From: Blastocladiella emersonii ATCC 22665
Lineage: Eukaryota > Blastocladiomycota > Blastocladiomycetes > Blastocladiales > Blastocladiaceae
NCBI GenBank assembly: GCA_025594325.1
Contig: JANHCV010000001.1
Coordinates: 1,364,001 to 1,428,000 of the forward strand
DNA: 64,000 nucleotides
Direction of reading: 5' to 3'
Position 1 is the first letter of the stretch, and each line of letters opens with the position of its first letter. The notes below the pieces were generated by a model. It saw only the letters and a program-made list of their open reading frames with translations. It was not told the DNA's origin and did no database searches. A program made the translations under genes and the position numbers. This document shows positions 41,769 through 53,373 of this stretch, in pieces.

Positions 41769-43706
41769 TCAGATCCCGGCCGCCTCCCGGGCGTAGTTGA
41801 ACATCTTCTGCGCCTGGTCAGGGACCACCGGGTTGCTGCGGCCGAGGATGGCCTTTTCGACGAGGACCGCGGCCTGGACGAGGTTGTGCGGCTCCTCGAG
41901 CATGTCGCGCGGGTAGTAGATGAGGAAGTGGTACTCGTCGTTGGTGCAGCCCTTGGCCGACGCCTTGAACTCGTTGGCGAGCTCGTAGAAGGGCGCGCGG
42001 TCGGCGCCGGTGCACGTCAGGTCGAGCACGAGCGAGTAGTTGGCGCCAAAGTCCTTGGAGTCGTAGATGGTGTCCTTGCTCTTGCCCAGCGAGGTCGCGG
42101 TCAGGAAACGCGCGCGGACGCGGTTGCCCGCCGTCGCTTCGACGATCTTGGCCATGGTCTTGATGAGCGCGACGAGCGCCTCACGCTGCTCGGCGGCCAT
42201 CTCGCCGTCCGCGCCGCGGTGCGCGGCTGGGACAGAGGCGCGCGGGTCGGCAAGGATCAGGCGCTGCGCAAGGTGGGCGAGCCCGTCGTTGAACTGGCCG
42301 TAGTCCATAGCCAGCACGTTGAGCCCGACGTGCAGCGTTTTGAGGGCCATGGCGCGCACCTGGTACGCAAACGAGGTCTCGGGCACCTTGAGCGTCGAGA
42401 CCTCAAGCGCGTACGACGCGATCGTCTCGCGCAGCGTGAACTCGTCCGCGCTCGACGGGTAGCCGAACACCTCGGGCTTGCCCGCCGGCGACGACGCGCT
42501 CGCGGTCTGCTTCGACTTGGCCGACTTACCCGACTTGGGCGAGGGCGGGCGCTCAGCAGCAGCGGCGGGCTTGGTCTCCTTCTTGACGGGCGCGGCCTCC
42601 TTCTTGGGCGCCGGCACCGGCGCGGCAGCGACGGCGGCAGCCTTGGCGGAGGCCGGCTTTGCGGCGGGCTTGGGCGTGGCGAACACGGGCTCCTCCTTGA
42701 CCGTCTCCGAGCCCGAGTGCTCGTCGCTGTCCTCGTCGTCCTCCTCCTCGTCCTCGTCACTCGACGAGTCGCCCATGGTCTGGAACTTGTTGCGCGGAGT
42801 CGACGGCGACACGACCGGCTGCGGCGCGGCACGGGGGATCGCGGCCGGGGTGGCCTTGAAGCCGGCCGAGACGGCGCGCGGCGCCGGGCGGAACTCGCCG
42901 TTGGACGGGGACACGGGAGCCGGGGCAGGAGCAGGAGCAGGGGCCGCAGCGGCGCGCGGCGTGTTGAACACGAACATGGGCTGGGACACGGGCGCAGGGG
43001 CGGCGGCGGGGGCGGCGGCGAAGCTGAAGCCGCGCGCGGCCGAGGTGACTGCCGCGGGGGATACAGCGGGCGCCGGGGCCGAGGTCGGGGCCGGCGTCTC
43101 GTCGCGGGCGCCAAGCTCCTTGAGCTGCAAGATGGCCCAGTCCATGATGCCTTGGGCGTCGCGCGCCTTGGCGGCGTTGAGGTCGTCGAGCGAGTCGACG
43201 TAGAAGACGAGCGAGTAGTCGCGGGCGCCGTCGGGGCTCGAGGGCGGCTTCTGGTTCTTCTTGCTGGGCTGCGCCGCGTACAGGCGCTCGGCCATGGCAA
43301 AGAAGGCCGACTGCGCGACGTCGCCAGGCGGCAGGTGGATGGCGAGCACCTCGACCGCGTCGGTGTACGTCTTGGCCTGGCTCTTGGCGAGCGTCTCGTT
43401 GAGCACGAAGCGCGTCTTGTACGACGGCGACAGCGAGACCATGGCGACGAGCAGGTTGGTCAGGAGCGCGGCGCCCTGGCTCGTGAGGCTCGCAGGCGCC
43501 GTCGCGCGCTGGTTCGGCTGGTCGCCGAACGTCAGGATCTTGTGCGTGAGGTCGCGGACGGCCGGGACCCCGCCGTAGACCTGCGCAATGTACTTGTCGA
43601 CCAGCGCGACCGAGTCGGCCAGTGACTTAAGCGACTTGTCGGCGCGGCCCTTCGCGGCGATCCGCGTCGAGCCGACGGAGGAGGATGCATCAAAATGGGG
43701 CGTCAT
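41769..43706 (-). CDS. Unrecognised 645-residue protein with disordered acidic centre
   Basis: Single exon, 645 residues; I do not recognise the family. The N-terminal about 210 residues are helical and folded-looking (SLADSVALVDKYIAQVYGG, LLTNLLVAMVSLSPSYKTRF, DYSLVFYVDSLDDLNAAK). Residues about 215-400 are low complexity: Ala/Pro with one GFSF and one FVFN motif, then a Ser/Asp/Glu run and Lys-rich stretches. The C-terminal about 230 residues are folded again (FTLRETIASYALEVSTLKVP, MALKTLHVGLNVLAMDYGQF, NYSLVLDLTCTG, MFNYAREAAGI). DYSLVFYVDS and NYSLVLDLTC may reflect an internal duplication of the two folded parts. No signal peptide or TM segment. A TATA box lies 56 nt upstream. Unspliced frame is intact and codon use matches the neighbours. 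Confidence 0.8.
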   Translation of the reverse strand: MTPHFDASSSVGSTRIAAKGRADKSLKSLADSVALVDKYIAQVYGGVPAVRDLTHKILTFGDQPNQRATAPASLTSQGAALLTNLLVAMVSLSPSYKTRFVLNETLAKSQAKTYTDAVEVLAIHLPPGDVAQSAFFAMAERLYAAQPSKKNQKPPSSPDGARDYSLVFYVDSLDDLNAAKARDAQGIMDWAILQLKELGARDETPAPTSAPAPAVSPAAVTSAARGFSFAAAPAAAPAPVSQPMFVFNTPRAAAAPAPAPAPAPVSPSNGEFRPAPRAVSAGFKATPAAIPRAAPQPVVSPSTPRNKFQTMGDSSSDEDEEEDDEDSDEHSGSETVKEEPVFATPKPAAKPASAKAAAVAAAPVPAPKKEAAPVKKETKPAAAAERPPSPKSGKSAKSKQTASASSPAGKPEVFGYPSSADEFTLRETIASYALEVSTLKVPETSFAYQVRAMALKTLHVGLNVLAMDYGQFNDGLAHLAQRLILADPRASVPAAHRGADGEMAAEQREALVALIKTMAKIVEATAGNRVRARFLTATSLGKSKDTIYDSKDFGANYSLVLDLTCTGADRAPFYELANEFKASAKGCTNDEYHFLIYYPRDMLEEPHNLVQAAVLVEKAILGRSNPVVPDQAQKMFNYAREAAGI

Positions 43707-43761
43707 GGCGGATCTAGGTCGTGGGTGAGGGAGAGAGAGGGGAATGCGGGCGGTGATCGGG

Positions 43762-43768
43762 CTTTATA
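43762..43768 (-). promoter_or_regulatory. TATA box of the 645-residue protein gene
   Basis: TATAAAG on the minus strand, about 56 nt upstream of the ATG at 43706. Confidence 0.6.
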
Positions 43769-43967
43769 GTGCGGCGCGTCGAGTCAGGCGATCTGTCCGC
43801 CGCCGCGAGCTGTCCGCCGCGCCACTGTCCGCTGTGGCGCAGCGCGTGCGTGGCGTCTCCCGTCCACTTTTCGAGCGACCCGCTCAGCGACCGTGCAACG
43901 CGACTACGGACAGATCAGCAACAACGACGTCGATCCTATTCATCAAATTACTCCTCTACTAGTCAAC

Positions 43968-46900
43968 TCACTCGAGATCAAACTCCTGGTCGAGCCCCTG
44001 GTACCCGTCGCACATGAGGTACAGCTTGGACCCGGCGCCGAGGTGGGAGACGGTCACGGACATGCGGTCGCGCTCGCGGAACTGGAACCGCCGCAGCTCG
44101 ACGGCGCGCACCGGGTTCTCGCGCCGCTTGGCCGCGAGCTCGCCGTCCTCGCCCTCCTCCTCGCCGAGCTGCTGCTGGTCGCGCGGCGACGGCGGGCCGA
44201 CCACCATCACGTACCAGCCCTCGTACTGCGTCTTGGGGAACCGCGGCGCGTGGATCCGCGTGTCCTTGTTGGTGCGGTGCGCCGGGAACGCGCTGCGCCG
44301 GTGCAGCGTGACCTGGAGCTTCTTGACGGCCGCTTCGACGGCGGCCGGCACATCGGCACCCTCCTCGCCCTCGCCGTTGGCGGCGGCGGCGGCGGCCGGC
44401 TTGGCCTGGACCTCGCGCATGGCGACCTGGACGAGCGGCAGGTTGGCCGCGAACCGCAGCAGTTTGGGGCTGGCCTTGAGCTGGTTCTCGGAGCACGCCA
44501 TGAGCTCGGCGATGCACCGCACCTTGCGCGGGACCGCGCTGCGGGTGCCCGCGGGCAGCTGGTTGAGGTTCGGGTCCGAGATCCACTGCGCCTGCTTGAC
44601 CGACTGCAGCAAGTGGAGCACCTGGAGGCACGTCTCGGAGAGGCCCTTGTACACGGCTACGTCGAGCATGGCCTGCAGGACACGCACCGACTGGTCGAGC
44701 ACGCTGAGCGTGTCCGTAACGTAGTCGACGATGGGCAGCGTGGCGCGCGAGATGTGCGCCTGCAGCAGCAGGTGCGCCTTGAGGTGCGGGTTGTCCCACC
44801 CGGGGAAGTGCGTCACGTTGAACGGCACGTCCTGCGCGAGCTGCCGGTTCTGCAGGTCCTCGTTGTGCCGCACGGGCAGCTCCGCGTACTCCTGCGCCAG
44901 CGCCAGAATGTCGAGCAGCTTGCGCGGGTTCGCCACCCCGGGACCCGCGCGGATCGACCCGTTGAAGTGGTCGAGCGTCTGGTAGAACATGTAGTAGTAG
45001 CTGCCGATCTCGCCCATGCGCTGCGGCGTCACCTTGACCCCGTCGAGGTCCATGCACCCGGCGCGGTCCAGGTCGCCCAGCACCTCGTCGACCATGCCCG
45101 ACAGGTACTTGGACACCTCCTCAGGCGACGTGCCCTCGAGCCCGTAGTAGGTCGGGTTCTTCTGCAGCCGCCGGAAGAAGTAGGTCCACGTCACGTAGTC
45201 GAGCGCGTCCTGCTTGCTCTTGATCGTGCCCGTCGCGATCTCGGCGTTGAGGTGGTCGTGCAAGAACCGGTGCAGCGACGACTCGACGGGGAACGGCGAG
45301 TGCAGGAACTTCTTGTAAAAGTTTTTCTTGGACGCCTCGACGAAGACGCACGCGACGCCCTTGTCGTCGTAGCCCGGGCGGCCCGCGCGGCCCATCATCT
45401 GCAGCACGTCCGTGATGTCAAAGTCGACGTACTTCTTCTTCTTGGCGTCGTAGAACTCGGTGCCCTTGATGCACACGAGGTGCGCCGGCGTGTTGACACC
45501 CCACGCGAGCGTCGACGTGGCCACGAGCACCTGGATCTTGAGCGACACGAACAGCTCCTCGACGATGCGGCGGTCCGAGTCGGCGAGACCCGCGTGGTGC
45601 ATGCCGATCCCGAACGAGAGCGTGTGCGCGAGGTTCGGGTCCTTGATGCGCGCGAGGTAGTCCTCGAGCTCGTCGTCGGACATGTGCAGGAACCGCTTGG
45701 GCTGGTCGTCGAGGCAGCAGTACGAGATGATGTCGAGCGCCGTGAGCCGCGTCTGGCGCCGCGACGACACGAAGATGAGCGCGGGCTTGGTCGGCGAGTG
45801 CCGCAGGATCGCCGCGTAGCACGGCCGGTTCATGGTCGCCATGCGCGGGCAGTAGTGCTTGCCGGCGAACCCGTCAATGTACGTCTCGATCTGGACCGGG
45901 CGCACCGCCGGCTTGAAGTTGAACATGCCCGTCGGCTTGATCCCGAGCCAGTCGGCGAGGTCGCGCGCGTTGGCGAGCGCCGTACTGAGCCCGACGATGC
46001 GGATCGGCTGCTTGGTCGTCTCGGCAATGTAGTGCATGCGCGACACGATGATCTCGAGGATCGGCCCGCGGTCGCCGCCGAGCAGGTGGATCTCGTCAAT
46101 GATCACGCACCGCACCGACTGCACGTACGACCGGGCGCGCCACCCGCGCGAGATGCCGTCCCACTTCTCGGGCGTGGTGATGATGAGGTTGCCGCGGTGG
46201 ATGGTCTCGATGTCGGGCGCCACGTCGCCCGTCAGCTCGACGATCTTGGCGCCGAGCGGCGCGAGCTTGACCTTCCAGTCGTCGACGCGCTCGCGGACGA
46301 GCGCCTTGAGCGGCGCAATGTAGACGACCTTGCCGTCGGGGAAGTCGCGGAACGACGACCACATGGCGAGCTCGGCCGCGACCGTCTTGCCCGACCCCGT
46401 GGGCGCGCCGAGGAGCACGTTCTCGCGCGAGTTGTACAGCGTGTGGAACACCTGGGTCTGGATCGGGTTGAAGAACTGGAACTTCTTGCCGCAGATCTCC
46501 TCGAGCACCGGGTTCTTGAGCGCCGACACGGGCAGCGGGTTGAGCGGCAGCAGGTCCGTGTGCGGCGTGTACAGGTCGGGCAGGATGAGGTGGTCGAGCG
46601 TCACCGTGATCACCGACTCGCACCCGATCCACGTGTCCGAGACCCAGTGGATGTAGAGCTGGTTGGGCGGCGGCGACGCGATGGCGAGCTTGCACGACAT
46701 GACAAGCGGGTCGCGGTGCTTGGACTTCTGGATCATGAGCTGCTCCGTGTGCAGCACCTCGCCGCTCGGGTCCTCGATCCACATCCAGAACACCTGCAGG
46801 TTGCCGTGGACCGCGTCGAGCCACGAGAAGTCGCACTCGACGTCGAGGTGCAGCTCGACCACGGTGCTGGTGATGGGCGCGATGCGCGTCGTCATCTCGA

Positions 46901-49900
46901 GCCACGGCAGCTGCCACGCGCAGTCGATGACGACCGACGCGAGCTTCTGGTTGCGCACGAGCTCGCCGACGTCCTGCACCGACATCTCGCGCAGGTCGGC
47001 CACGTCCGTGTGGTCGAGGTTGGTGAGCTTGTCGATCATCTCGAAGGGCAGCACGGGGAACTGCGACAGCGGGTGCACGTAGCCCCACATGCGGCGCTCG
47101 ACCGACTTGCACATGCCGAGGACCGCGTTGGCCGTGTCGACGAAGGCGCGGTTGATGGCGAACTCGAACATGGCGCGCAGGATGCGACCCGCGTTCTGCG
47201 CAATGTACATGGTGTCGGAGATGAGCGCGAAATCCTCGATGCGCGCGTGCGACACGTAGGCCTGCAGCAGCACGTTGACCTTGGTCGGGGTGTCGGCGAC
47301 CTTGTTGCCGCGGATCTGGCACGGGCACGCCGCCTTGAGGAGCTTGTCGAGCTCCTTGGTCTCCTCGTCGCGCAGCTTGATCTGCTTGAACTCGTGGCAC
47401 TCGGACAGCAGCACGAGCACGTCGGCCTCGCCCATGCCGGTGCGGAGCTTCTCGTTGATGAGCTCGACGGTCGGGTGCTTGATGTAGTAGGTGGACGCGA
47501 TGCGGCCAATCTCCTTGCTGGCGAGCGCGCCCGTGTTGGCGTCGTACACGATCATGTTGTTGACGAGCAGGACGCGTGCGGCCTCCTCGACGAGCTTGCG
47601 GCGGCGGTCGATGAGCGCCGGGTCGTCGTCGGCCGTGATGCCGTACCGGACCGGGTTCTTGCGCATGCGCACGTACATGTACGTGTACCCGAGCCACTGC
47701 ACGGCCTCGTCGACGTTGGCCACGGTGCCGAGCGTGATCTCGGCGTTGAGGTTGTCGACGAGCGACGACGCGAACTGCGACTCGATGGGCAGCTGGTGCG
47801 TCATGGCCGACACGTACTTGGCCATCTTCTCGTACGGCGTCAGGATGTACCCGACACCCTCGCTCTCGTACTGCGGGCGGCCGGCGCGACCAAAGATCTG
47901 CAGCACGTCGAGGATCCCGAGGTCGACAAACGAACCGCGCTGCGCGTCGTACACGTCGGTGCCGCGGATGATGACGGCGTGCGCGGGCAGGTTGACACCC
48001 CACGCTAGCGTCGCGGTACAGAACAGGACCTTGATGACGCCCGCCGCGAACAGGCGCTCGGTCAGCGTGCGGTCGGGGCGCAGCATGCCGGCGTGGTGCA
48101 TGCCGAAGCCCATGGTGAAGAGCTCCTTGACCTGGGCCGAGCGCGACTTGCCGACCTGCATCGACCACGTCGAGTGGTCGGGGCTGCCCGTGCAGTCGAA
48201 GAGGTCGAGCTCGCCGTCCTGCGTGGCCTGCTCGCGCATCGACTGCGCCGCGCGGTACGTGTCCTTGCGCGAGTGCACGAAGACCATGACCTGGTGGCCC
48301 TCCTTGAGCTGCTCCTTGGCCATCTCGTAGCACGTGCGCGCGAGCGCCGCGCGCTGCGACCCGCTGTTGGTCTTGCCCTTGATCCCGACAATGTGCTGCG
48401 TGAGCGGGACGGGGCGGAAGCCCGAGTCAAAGTAGAAGAGGCCGCGGTGCGGGTTGACGCGCAGGAACTGGGCCACGTCGACGAAATTGGGCAGCGTGGC
48501 CGAGAGTCCGACGATACGGATCAGCGACTGGCTGGTCTCGACCTGGCGCTGCGTGCGGGCGACGATGGTCTCGAGCACGGTGCCGCGCTCCTCGTTGAGC
48601 AGGTGCACCTCGTCGATGATGAGCAGCTTGACCTTCATGCTGAGCTCCGAGTCGCCCGTCGCCTTGCGCGTGATCACGTCCCACTTTTCTACGGGCGCGG
48701 TCGCATTGCAGGGTCAGCATCGAGCGCTTTGTAAGCGAGCACGCCGAAGAAAACGTACCAGGCGTCGTGACAATCATCTGAGTCGCGAGAATCTCCTGCT
48801 TGGTGAGCTGCATGTCGCCCGTGAGCTCGCGGACCTGGATGCCAAGCGGGCCGAGGCGCTTGGAGAACTTGTCGACGACCTCGGCGGCGAGGGCCTTCAT
48901 GGGCGCGACGTAGATGATCTTAAAGTCCTTTTTCGCGATCCGCGGGCGGGACCCGTTGGTGGGACCGTTGGCGGCGCGGGCCTTGCCGGACGCGACAGTC
49001 CCGGGGGTCGGGCGACGGCGCGGATGGCCGGGCTCGTCGTCGTCGGCCGTGGTGTCGGCGCCGAGGTACCGGATATCCTCCTCGCCGTCCTCGAGCTCGG
49101 AGACGACGGCCGAGTCGGTGTCGGACTCGCTGCCGCTGGTCTCGGCGGCCGACGACTCGGCGACGCCCTCGTCGTCGATGAGGTAGTTGGAGATGGTGCG
49201 CAGGACCGTGAGCATGGCCACGTCCGTCTTACCGGCGCCCGTGGGCGCGCACACGAGCATGTTCTCGTTGGTCTCGAAGGCGATCGGGTGGACGAGCGAC
49301 TGCACCTTGTTGAGCGACTTGTACCCCTTGTAGACGCAGTGGGTCCACGCGGGCATCTTGTTGACGGTGATGACGCTGGCGTCGGGCAGCGGCGCGGCCT
49401 GGCGCGACGCCGGGATGACGATCTCCTCGTAGTCCTTTTCGTTGTGGCGCAGGGTGCCCTCGGGCAGGGCGAACTGGTTGCCGAACAGCGACACGCCGAC
49501 CGAGAGGCGCTCGCGCGCGGCCGCGTCGCCGGTGCGGAACACGCCCGGGTAGTCGTTGACGTTGGGCCCGCGCGGAACGATGCCGCCCGTCGGCATGGCG
49601 GCGGGACCGCGGAGCAGCTGCTCCTCGCGGGCGCGCTTCCAGTCGTCGAGCTGCGACTTCTTGGCCTGCTTGCGCTCGGCCGAGATGGTCCGGATGATGT
49701 CCTCGCGGTGGCGCACGAGCTCCTCGATGAGGTCCATGTTGTCGCTGCCGAGCAGCTCGAACAGGCTCGCGCTCATGGCGTCGTTGCGCTGCGGCTGCTT
49801 GAGCACGCCCTCGATCATGTCGCTCAGCGCACCCGCGTCCATGGGGACCGGGTCGCCGAGCTGCGCCATGAAGACGAGGTGGGCCTCGCAGCGGCTACAC

Positions 49901-50389
49901 GGTTTGGGAGGAGGGCGATGTGAGCGGTCCAGCCGTGCTAAGGATCGCGATCGAGCCGTACCCGAGGAGCCACTCGCTCGTGTACTGCTCGCCGTTGGCG
50001 TGGCCGTTGGCCGCGTCGCCGTTGCCGTTCTGCATGGCGGCGAGATCGAAGGCCGAGACGAACCCGTCGGCGTCGAGCTCGGCGAGCACGCTCTCGGGAA
50101 CGAGCCCGCGGAACGTCAGGCCGTTGGCGCCACCGGCAGCGGCAGCGTCATCCGCCAGGTCGCCCGACGACTCGAGCGCTGCGACGAGGCGCTGGGCCTG
50201 GGCGTCCCAGTCGGCATCGACGGGCGAGTCGTGGCCGTAGAGCGAGGCCGGGGGCGGGATCGCCGAGTGCAGGGCGGCCGGCGACGACGGGTCGTGCATG
50301 CCGGCCTTGCGCGCGTAGTACGTGAAGGGCAGGCCCGCGGGCGCGCGCGCGTCGAGCGCCGCGACTTCGAAGAGACTGAACTGATCCAT
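43968..50389 (-). CDS. SLH1: Ski2-like RNA helicase Slh1/ASCC3 (ribosome quality control)
   Basis: Large helicase that splits collided ribosomes in the ribosome-quality-control trigger complex; ASCC3 also acts in alkylation repair. Three exons, 2,094 residues (yeast Slh1 about 1,970; human ASCC3 about 2,200). Introns 49895-49961 and 48689-48758. Start MDQFSLFEVA in context CACCATGG. Two full Ski2-like cassettes, each followed by a Sec63/winged-helix unit. Cassette 1: NENMLVCAPTGAGKTDVAML, TTPEKWDVITRK, LLIIDEVHLLNEERG. Cassette 2: NVLLGAPTGSGKTVAAELAM, IITTPEKWDGISRGW, CVIIDEIHLLGGDRGPILE. C-terminus LYLMCDGYQGLDQEFDLE. Brr2 is the close relative; LPEGTLRHNEKDYEEI, TNENMLVCAPTGAGKT and the short N-terminus favour Slh1/ASCC3. 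A 1,371-codon open frame on the opposite strand is a codon-bias shadow. Confidence 0.92.
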
Positions 50390-50541
50390 GGTGGCGATGG
50401 GTTGCGGCGAGTTGGTGTGCTCTACCGGGAGGGAGCGGCCTCCTTTTTGTAAGCAGCGAGGAGAGGGGGAGGCGCGAGGGCAAGGCCACGGTTGACGCGA
50501 CCGGCGGCACAAGCGGGACAAGCTCAACACGTCGCGGCCGT

Positions 50542-52476
50542 CGACCACGTCACTCGCCCATCAAAAGTCGCATCACAAAGGAGGTCATGAAGCACAACGT
50601 TGAATGACTGTATTACTGTAGTTACGAAGTGTCTTGCTATGTACAGATCCCGGCTAGTGCGAGCCGCCGACGACCTCGTCGAGCGAGCCGGTACCCTGCA
50701 ACGTAAGGATCGAGGCGCGGGCGCCGCGCTGGACGAGGAACGTGCCGAACGTCCCGAACACGGCGCGCGGCTCCGAGTCGCTGGTCGTTGTCGGCGCCGC
50801 GAGGTTGACGGTCGCAAACGGCGTGCCCGGCCCGCTCTTGCCCGCGTTCCCGCCGTTGCCCGGCGCGATGGGCGCCGCGTGCACGTCCCACGCCGACGGC
50901 TCGCGGACCAGCCCGTTGCCGCGCGCCGTGCCGATGAGCGACGAGAAGAGCGACCGCGTCGTCAACTGGTTGGCCGCCGCGTTCTCGGCCGCAGAGGCAG
51001 CGAGCGAGCCCGGGTGCGGCAGCAGCTCGACCTCCGAGTCCTTGAGCTTGGACGCGGCGGGAGCCGTGGCCGCCGTGCTGGTACCCAGCTGCGATGCGAG
51101 CGCGAGCACGTTCATGAGCCCGTGCCGCTTGCCCGTCACGACCAGGTCCGACGCGGCCAGGTTGAGCACGCGGCGCAGCGCAAACTCGTGCGGCTCCGGG
51201 TGCTCGTACTCGTCGACCGTGACGCGGATGCTGCCCGAGGATACGGATGCGGCCACGACCGCGAGCTGGTCGCGCAGCCGCGCAAACGCCGCGTCGTCGG
51301 GCGTCGCGGCCGACATGGAGTACGACCGCGTGCGCGTCAGCGGCAGGTCGAGCGACAGCGGCGGCGTCTCGCCCGCGATACCGGCAACGGCGGGCGAGGC
51401 CGCGGGCGACGCAGCCGCGTCGTGGTCGGCGGACGCGGCCAGGTTGACGTCGGACCCACTGCCCGCCGCGAGCAGGTCGGCGGGGCGCGGCGTCGACCCG
51501 TTGCCGCTCTTCTTGCGGCTGCGCGCGCCGACGCCGCCCGCAATCGACCCGATGATGCTGTTGCGCTTCTTCGACTTGGCCAGCGGGCCGTACTCGAGCC
51601 GCGCCTCCTCGTCGCCGTACCGCACGCGGAACACGGCCACGTCAAACTGGCCCGACGCCGCCATGCGCAGCACCACGTCCACGGCGTCGCGGTCGTCCTC
51701 GCCGCCCAGGAACACGAACAGGAGCGTCGGCCGGCGCGCCGTCACGCTCGCCGCAAACTTGACCGTCGCGCCGTCGCTCGTACCGGCCAGCCCCTGGTCG
51801 AGCAGCGCGCCGACCGTGACCGACGCCGCGCGCTGGACCGCCGCGACAAACTGGCCCGACAGCCGCGAGCCCGAGTACGGCAGCACGATCAGGTCGACGG
51901 CCGCCGAGTGCGCCTCGGCCGCGACGCGCTCGCCAAACTCGCCCGCGGGGCAGATGCCGAGCACCGACCGCGCCGCGACGCGGTTGAGCGCGGCAAACGT
52001 CACGAGCACGTTGACGAGCGGGTCGCGCCGCAGCGTCTCGGCCGACTCGGCCAGCCGCATCACCTCGGACGTGCGCTCCGACAGCTCCATGAGCCGCACC
52101 GCGACGAGACTGAGCGCGCCCTGCGTGCTCGGCGCCACGGCCGAGGACGTGTCGGGGGTACCGGGCGAGGTGCGCAGCGACTGGACCAGCGTCATGAGCG
52201 CCGGCACGCGCTCGAAGCGGTCGAGCGTGATCAGGACCTGGAACTTGTCGTCGTCGTCGCGGCCGTCGGTCGTGGCCGTCGGGCTCATGGCGCGCTTGCC
52301 CGAGGGGTTGGCCACGGCGCCCGTGATGGTGAGCGCAGTTGCGGCCGGGTCGAGGTACGAGACGATCGGGCTCGTCATCATGGTCGTCGTGACGGCCATG
52401 ATCACCATGACAACGAAGACCTGCGGCGAAATGACCTTGGCGTCTATACCGAGGTTCAAGACTATGAGCTCCACCA
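50542..52476. repeat. Left arm of a 1,935-bp inverted repeat
   Basis: Reverse complement of 57260-59194 with the same length and no indel; every segment I compared, and all translated frames, are identical. The outer boundary is at ...GACGTGGTCG and the inner one at TGGTGGAGCTC.... Contains the 3' part of KHA1 plus 112 nt beyond its stop. The arms enclose 4,783 bp with the AIF gene. Confidence 0.92.
50654..52476 (-). pseudogene. 5'-truncated second copy of KHA1
   Basis: Carries the last about 607 codons of the K+/H+ antiporter found intact at 55998-59082, from VELIVLNLGIDAKVISPQ through the cytosolic regulatory region to the same stop codon. It lacks the first three exons' worth of the transport core, including the VDD motif region, and has no promoter of its own. 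The upstream neighbour runs into it in a different frame and stops after a few codons, so no fusion protein is made. The sequence has no decay, so the duplication is recent, kept uniform by gene conversion, or an assembly product. Confidence 0.85.
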
Positions 52477-53238
52477 GCCCGGCGGGTGGTGCGGCAGGTA
52501 CGGCAGCTTGAGCGCCTTAATGTCGAGGTGGAACTGCGAGGGGCCGAGGTGGTTGCCGATGAAGGCCGCGATGAGCACGACGAGAATCGTCCCGTTGATG
52601 TACGTCTGCGCAGCGCGGGCTTGTGTTAGCGAGACCGTCGCGGGTGAGGAGAAGCGCGCAAGCGTACTATGTCACCCGTGGACTGAAGCGCAACAACGAC
52701 GATCATGGTCATCATGCGGGAGGTGGTACCCGCCCAGAACACGGCCATGCCGAGCGGCGCCGCGGCTCCGGGGTCCATGAGCGCCAGGGATGATCCCGAC
52801 GGCGCCCTCGAGGAAGAAATAGGCGAAGGTGAGCATGAAGCTGGCGAGCCGATTGAACGGCTGGTGCTCGGCGCGCGTCAGGATGCGCTGGTAAATAGTG
52901 TTCGCGGCCAAACCGGTTGTCGCGTCCGTGGAATGGTAAACCCCCCCTCCCCCCCCGGCCTTGGACATGCGGTCGGCGTACACCTGCTCAAAATTATCGA
53001 AAGGCTGGGGTTGACAATGATCTGCGTGAACATGAGGAACAGCAGCGCGCGTGCGATGATGGTGCCGAACGTGGCGGCCGAACGGTCGCCTCTCCCCCTT
53101 CCCGCGCATACTCAACAACCCCCGCGGTCCCGTCATCCGTAGATCGTCGTGCGTCGTCCCTTTCTGTATTGCATGGAGTTTCATCAACCATCGCAGCTTC
53201 TTCAACTTCCGAGAGGTGAGGAGAAGCGCGCGCTCCAT
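52462..53238 (-). pseudogene. Fragment of an unrecognised multi-TM protein gene, cut by the inverted repeat
   Basis: Minus-strand segments with membrane-protein character: ATFGTIIARALLFLMFTQIIV, then FNRLASFMLTFAYFFLEGAVG, then LALMDPGAAAPLGMAVFWAG...MMTMIVVVALQSTGDI, a well-formed intron (52606-52667), and TYINGTILVVLIAAFIGNHLG...LPYLPHHPPGWW. The second and third segments are offset by one base with no plausible intron between them, which is a frameshift or a sequencing error. The last frame crosses into the left arm and ends at a TAG supplied by the duplicated KHA1 sequence. There is also a long G run (about 52940-52960 on the complementary strand). The 5' end is unclear. It may be a pseudogene broken by the duplication; family unknown. 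Confidence 0.45.
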
Positions 53239-53373
53239 CGCACGTGTGCTTCCGTCATGCCCAAGCCCGTTTGATTCCGTTGCTCCACCACCAGGACCCC
53301 AAATTCTCACCCGCCCGCGCAGGCCAGGTCCTCTCTCCCCTCCGACCACACACGGATCGAACAACGTAACACC

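Noticed and set aside
43893-48008. A 1,371-codon open frame on the plus strand.
   Set aside because: It is exactly antisense to the SLH1 helicase, has a Val/Arg/Leu/Glu-rich shadow composition and no domain. High GC at third codon positions keeps the opposite strand open.
43968-50389. Assignment of the large helicase as Brr2.
   Set aside because: Motif wording around both Walker A sites and the N-terminal region fits Slh1/ASCC3 better.
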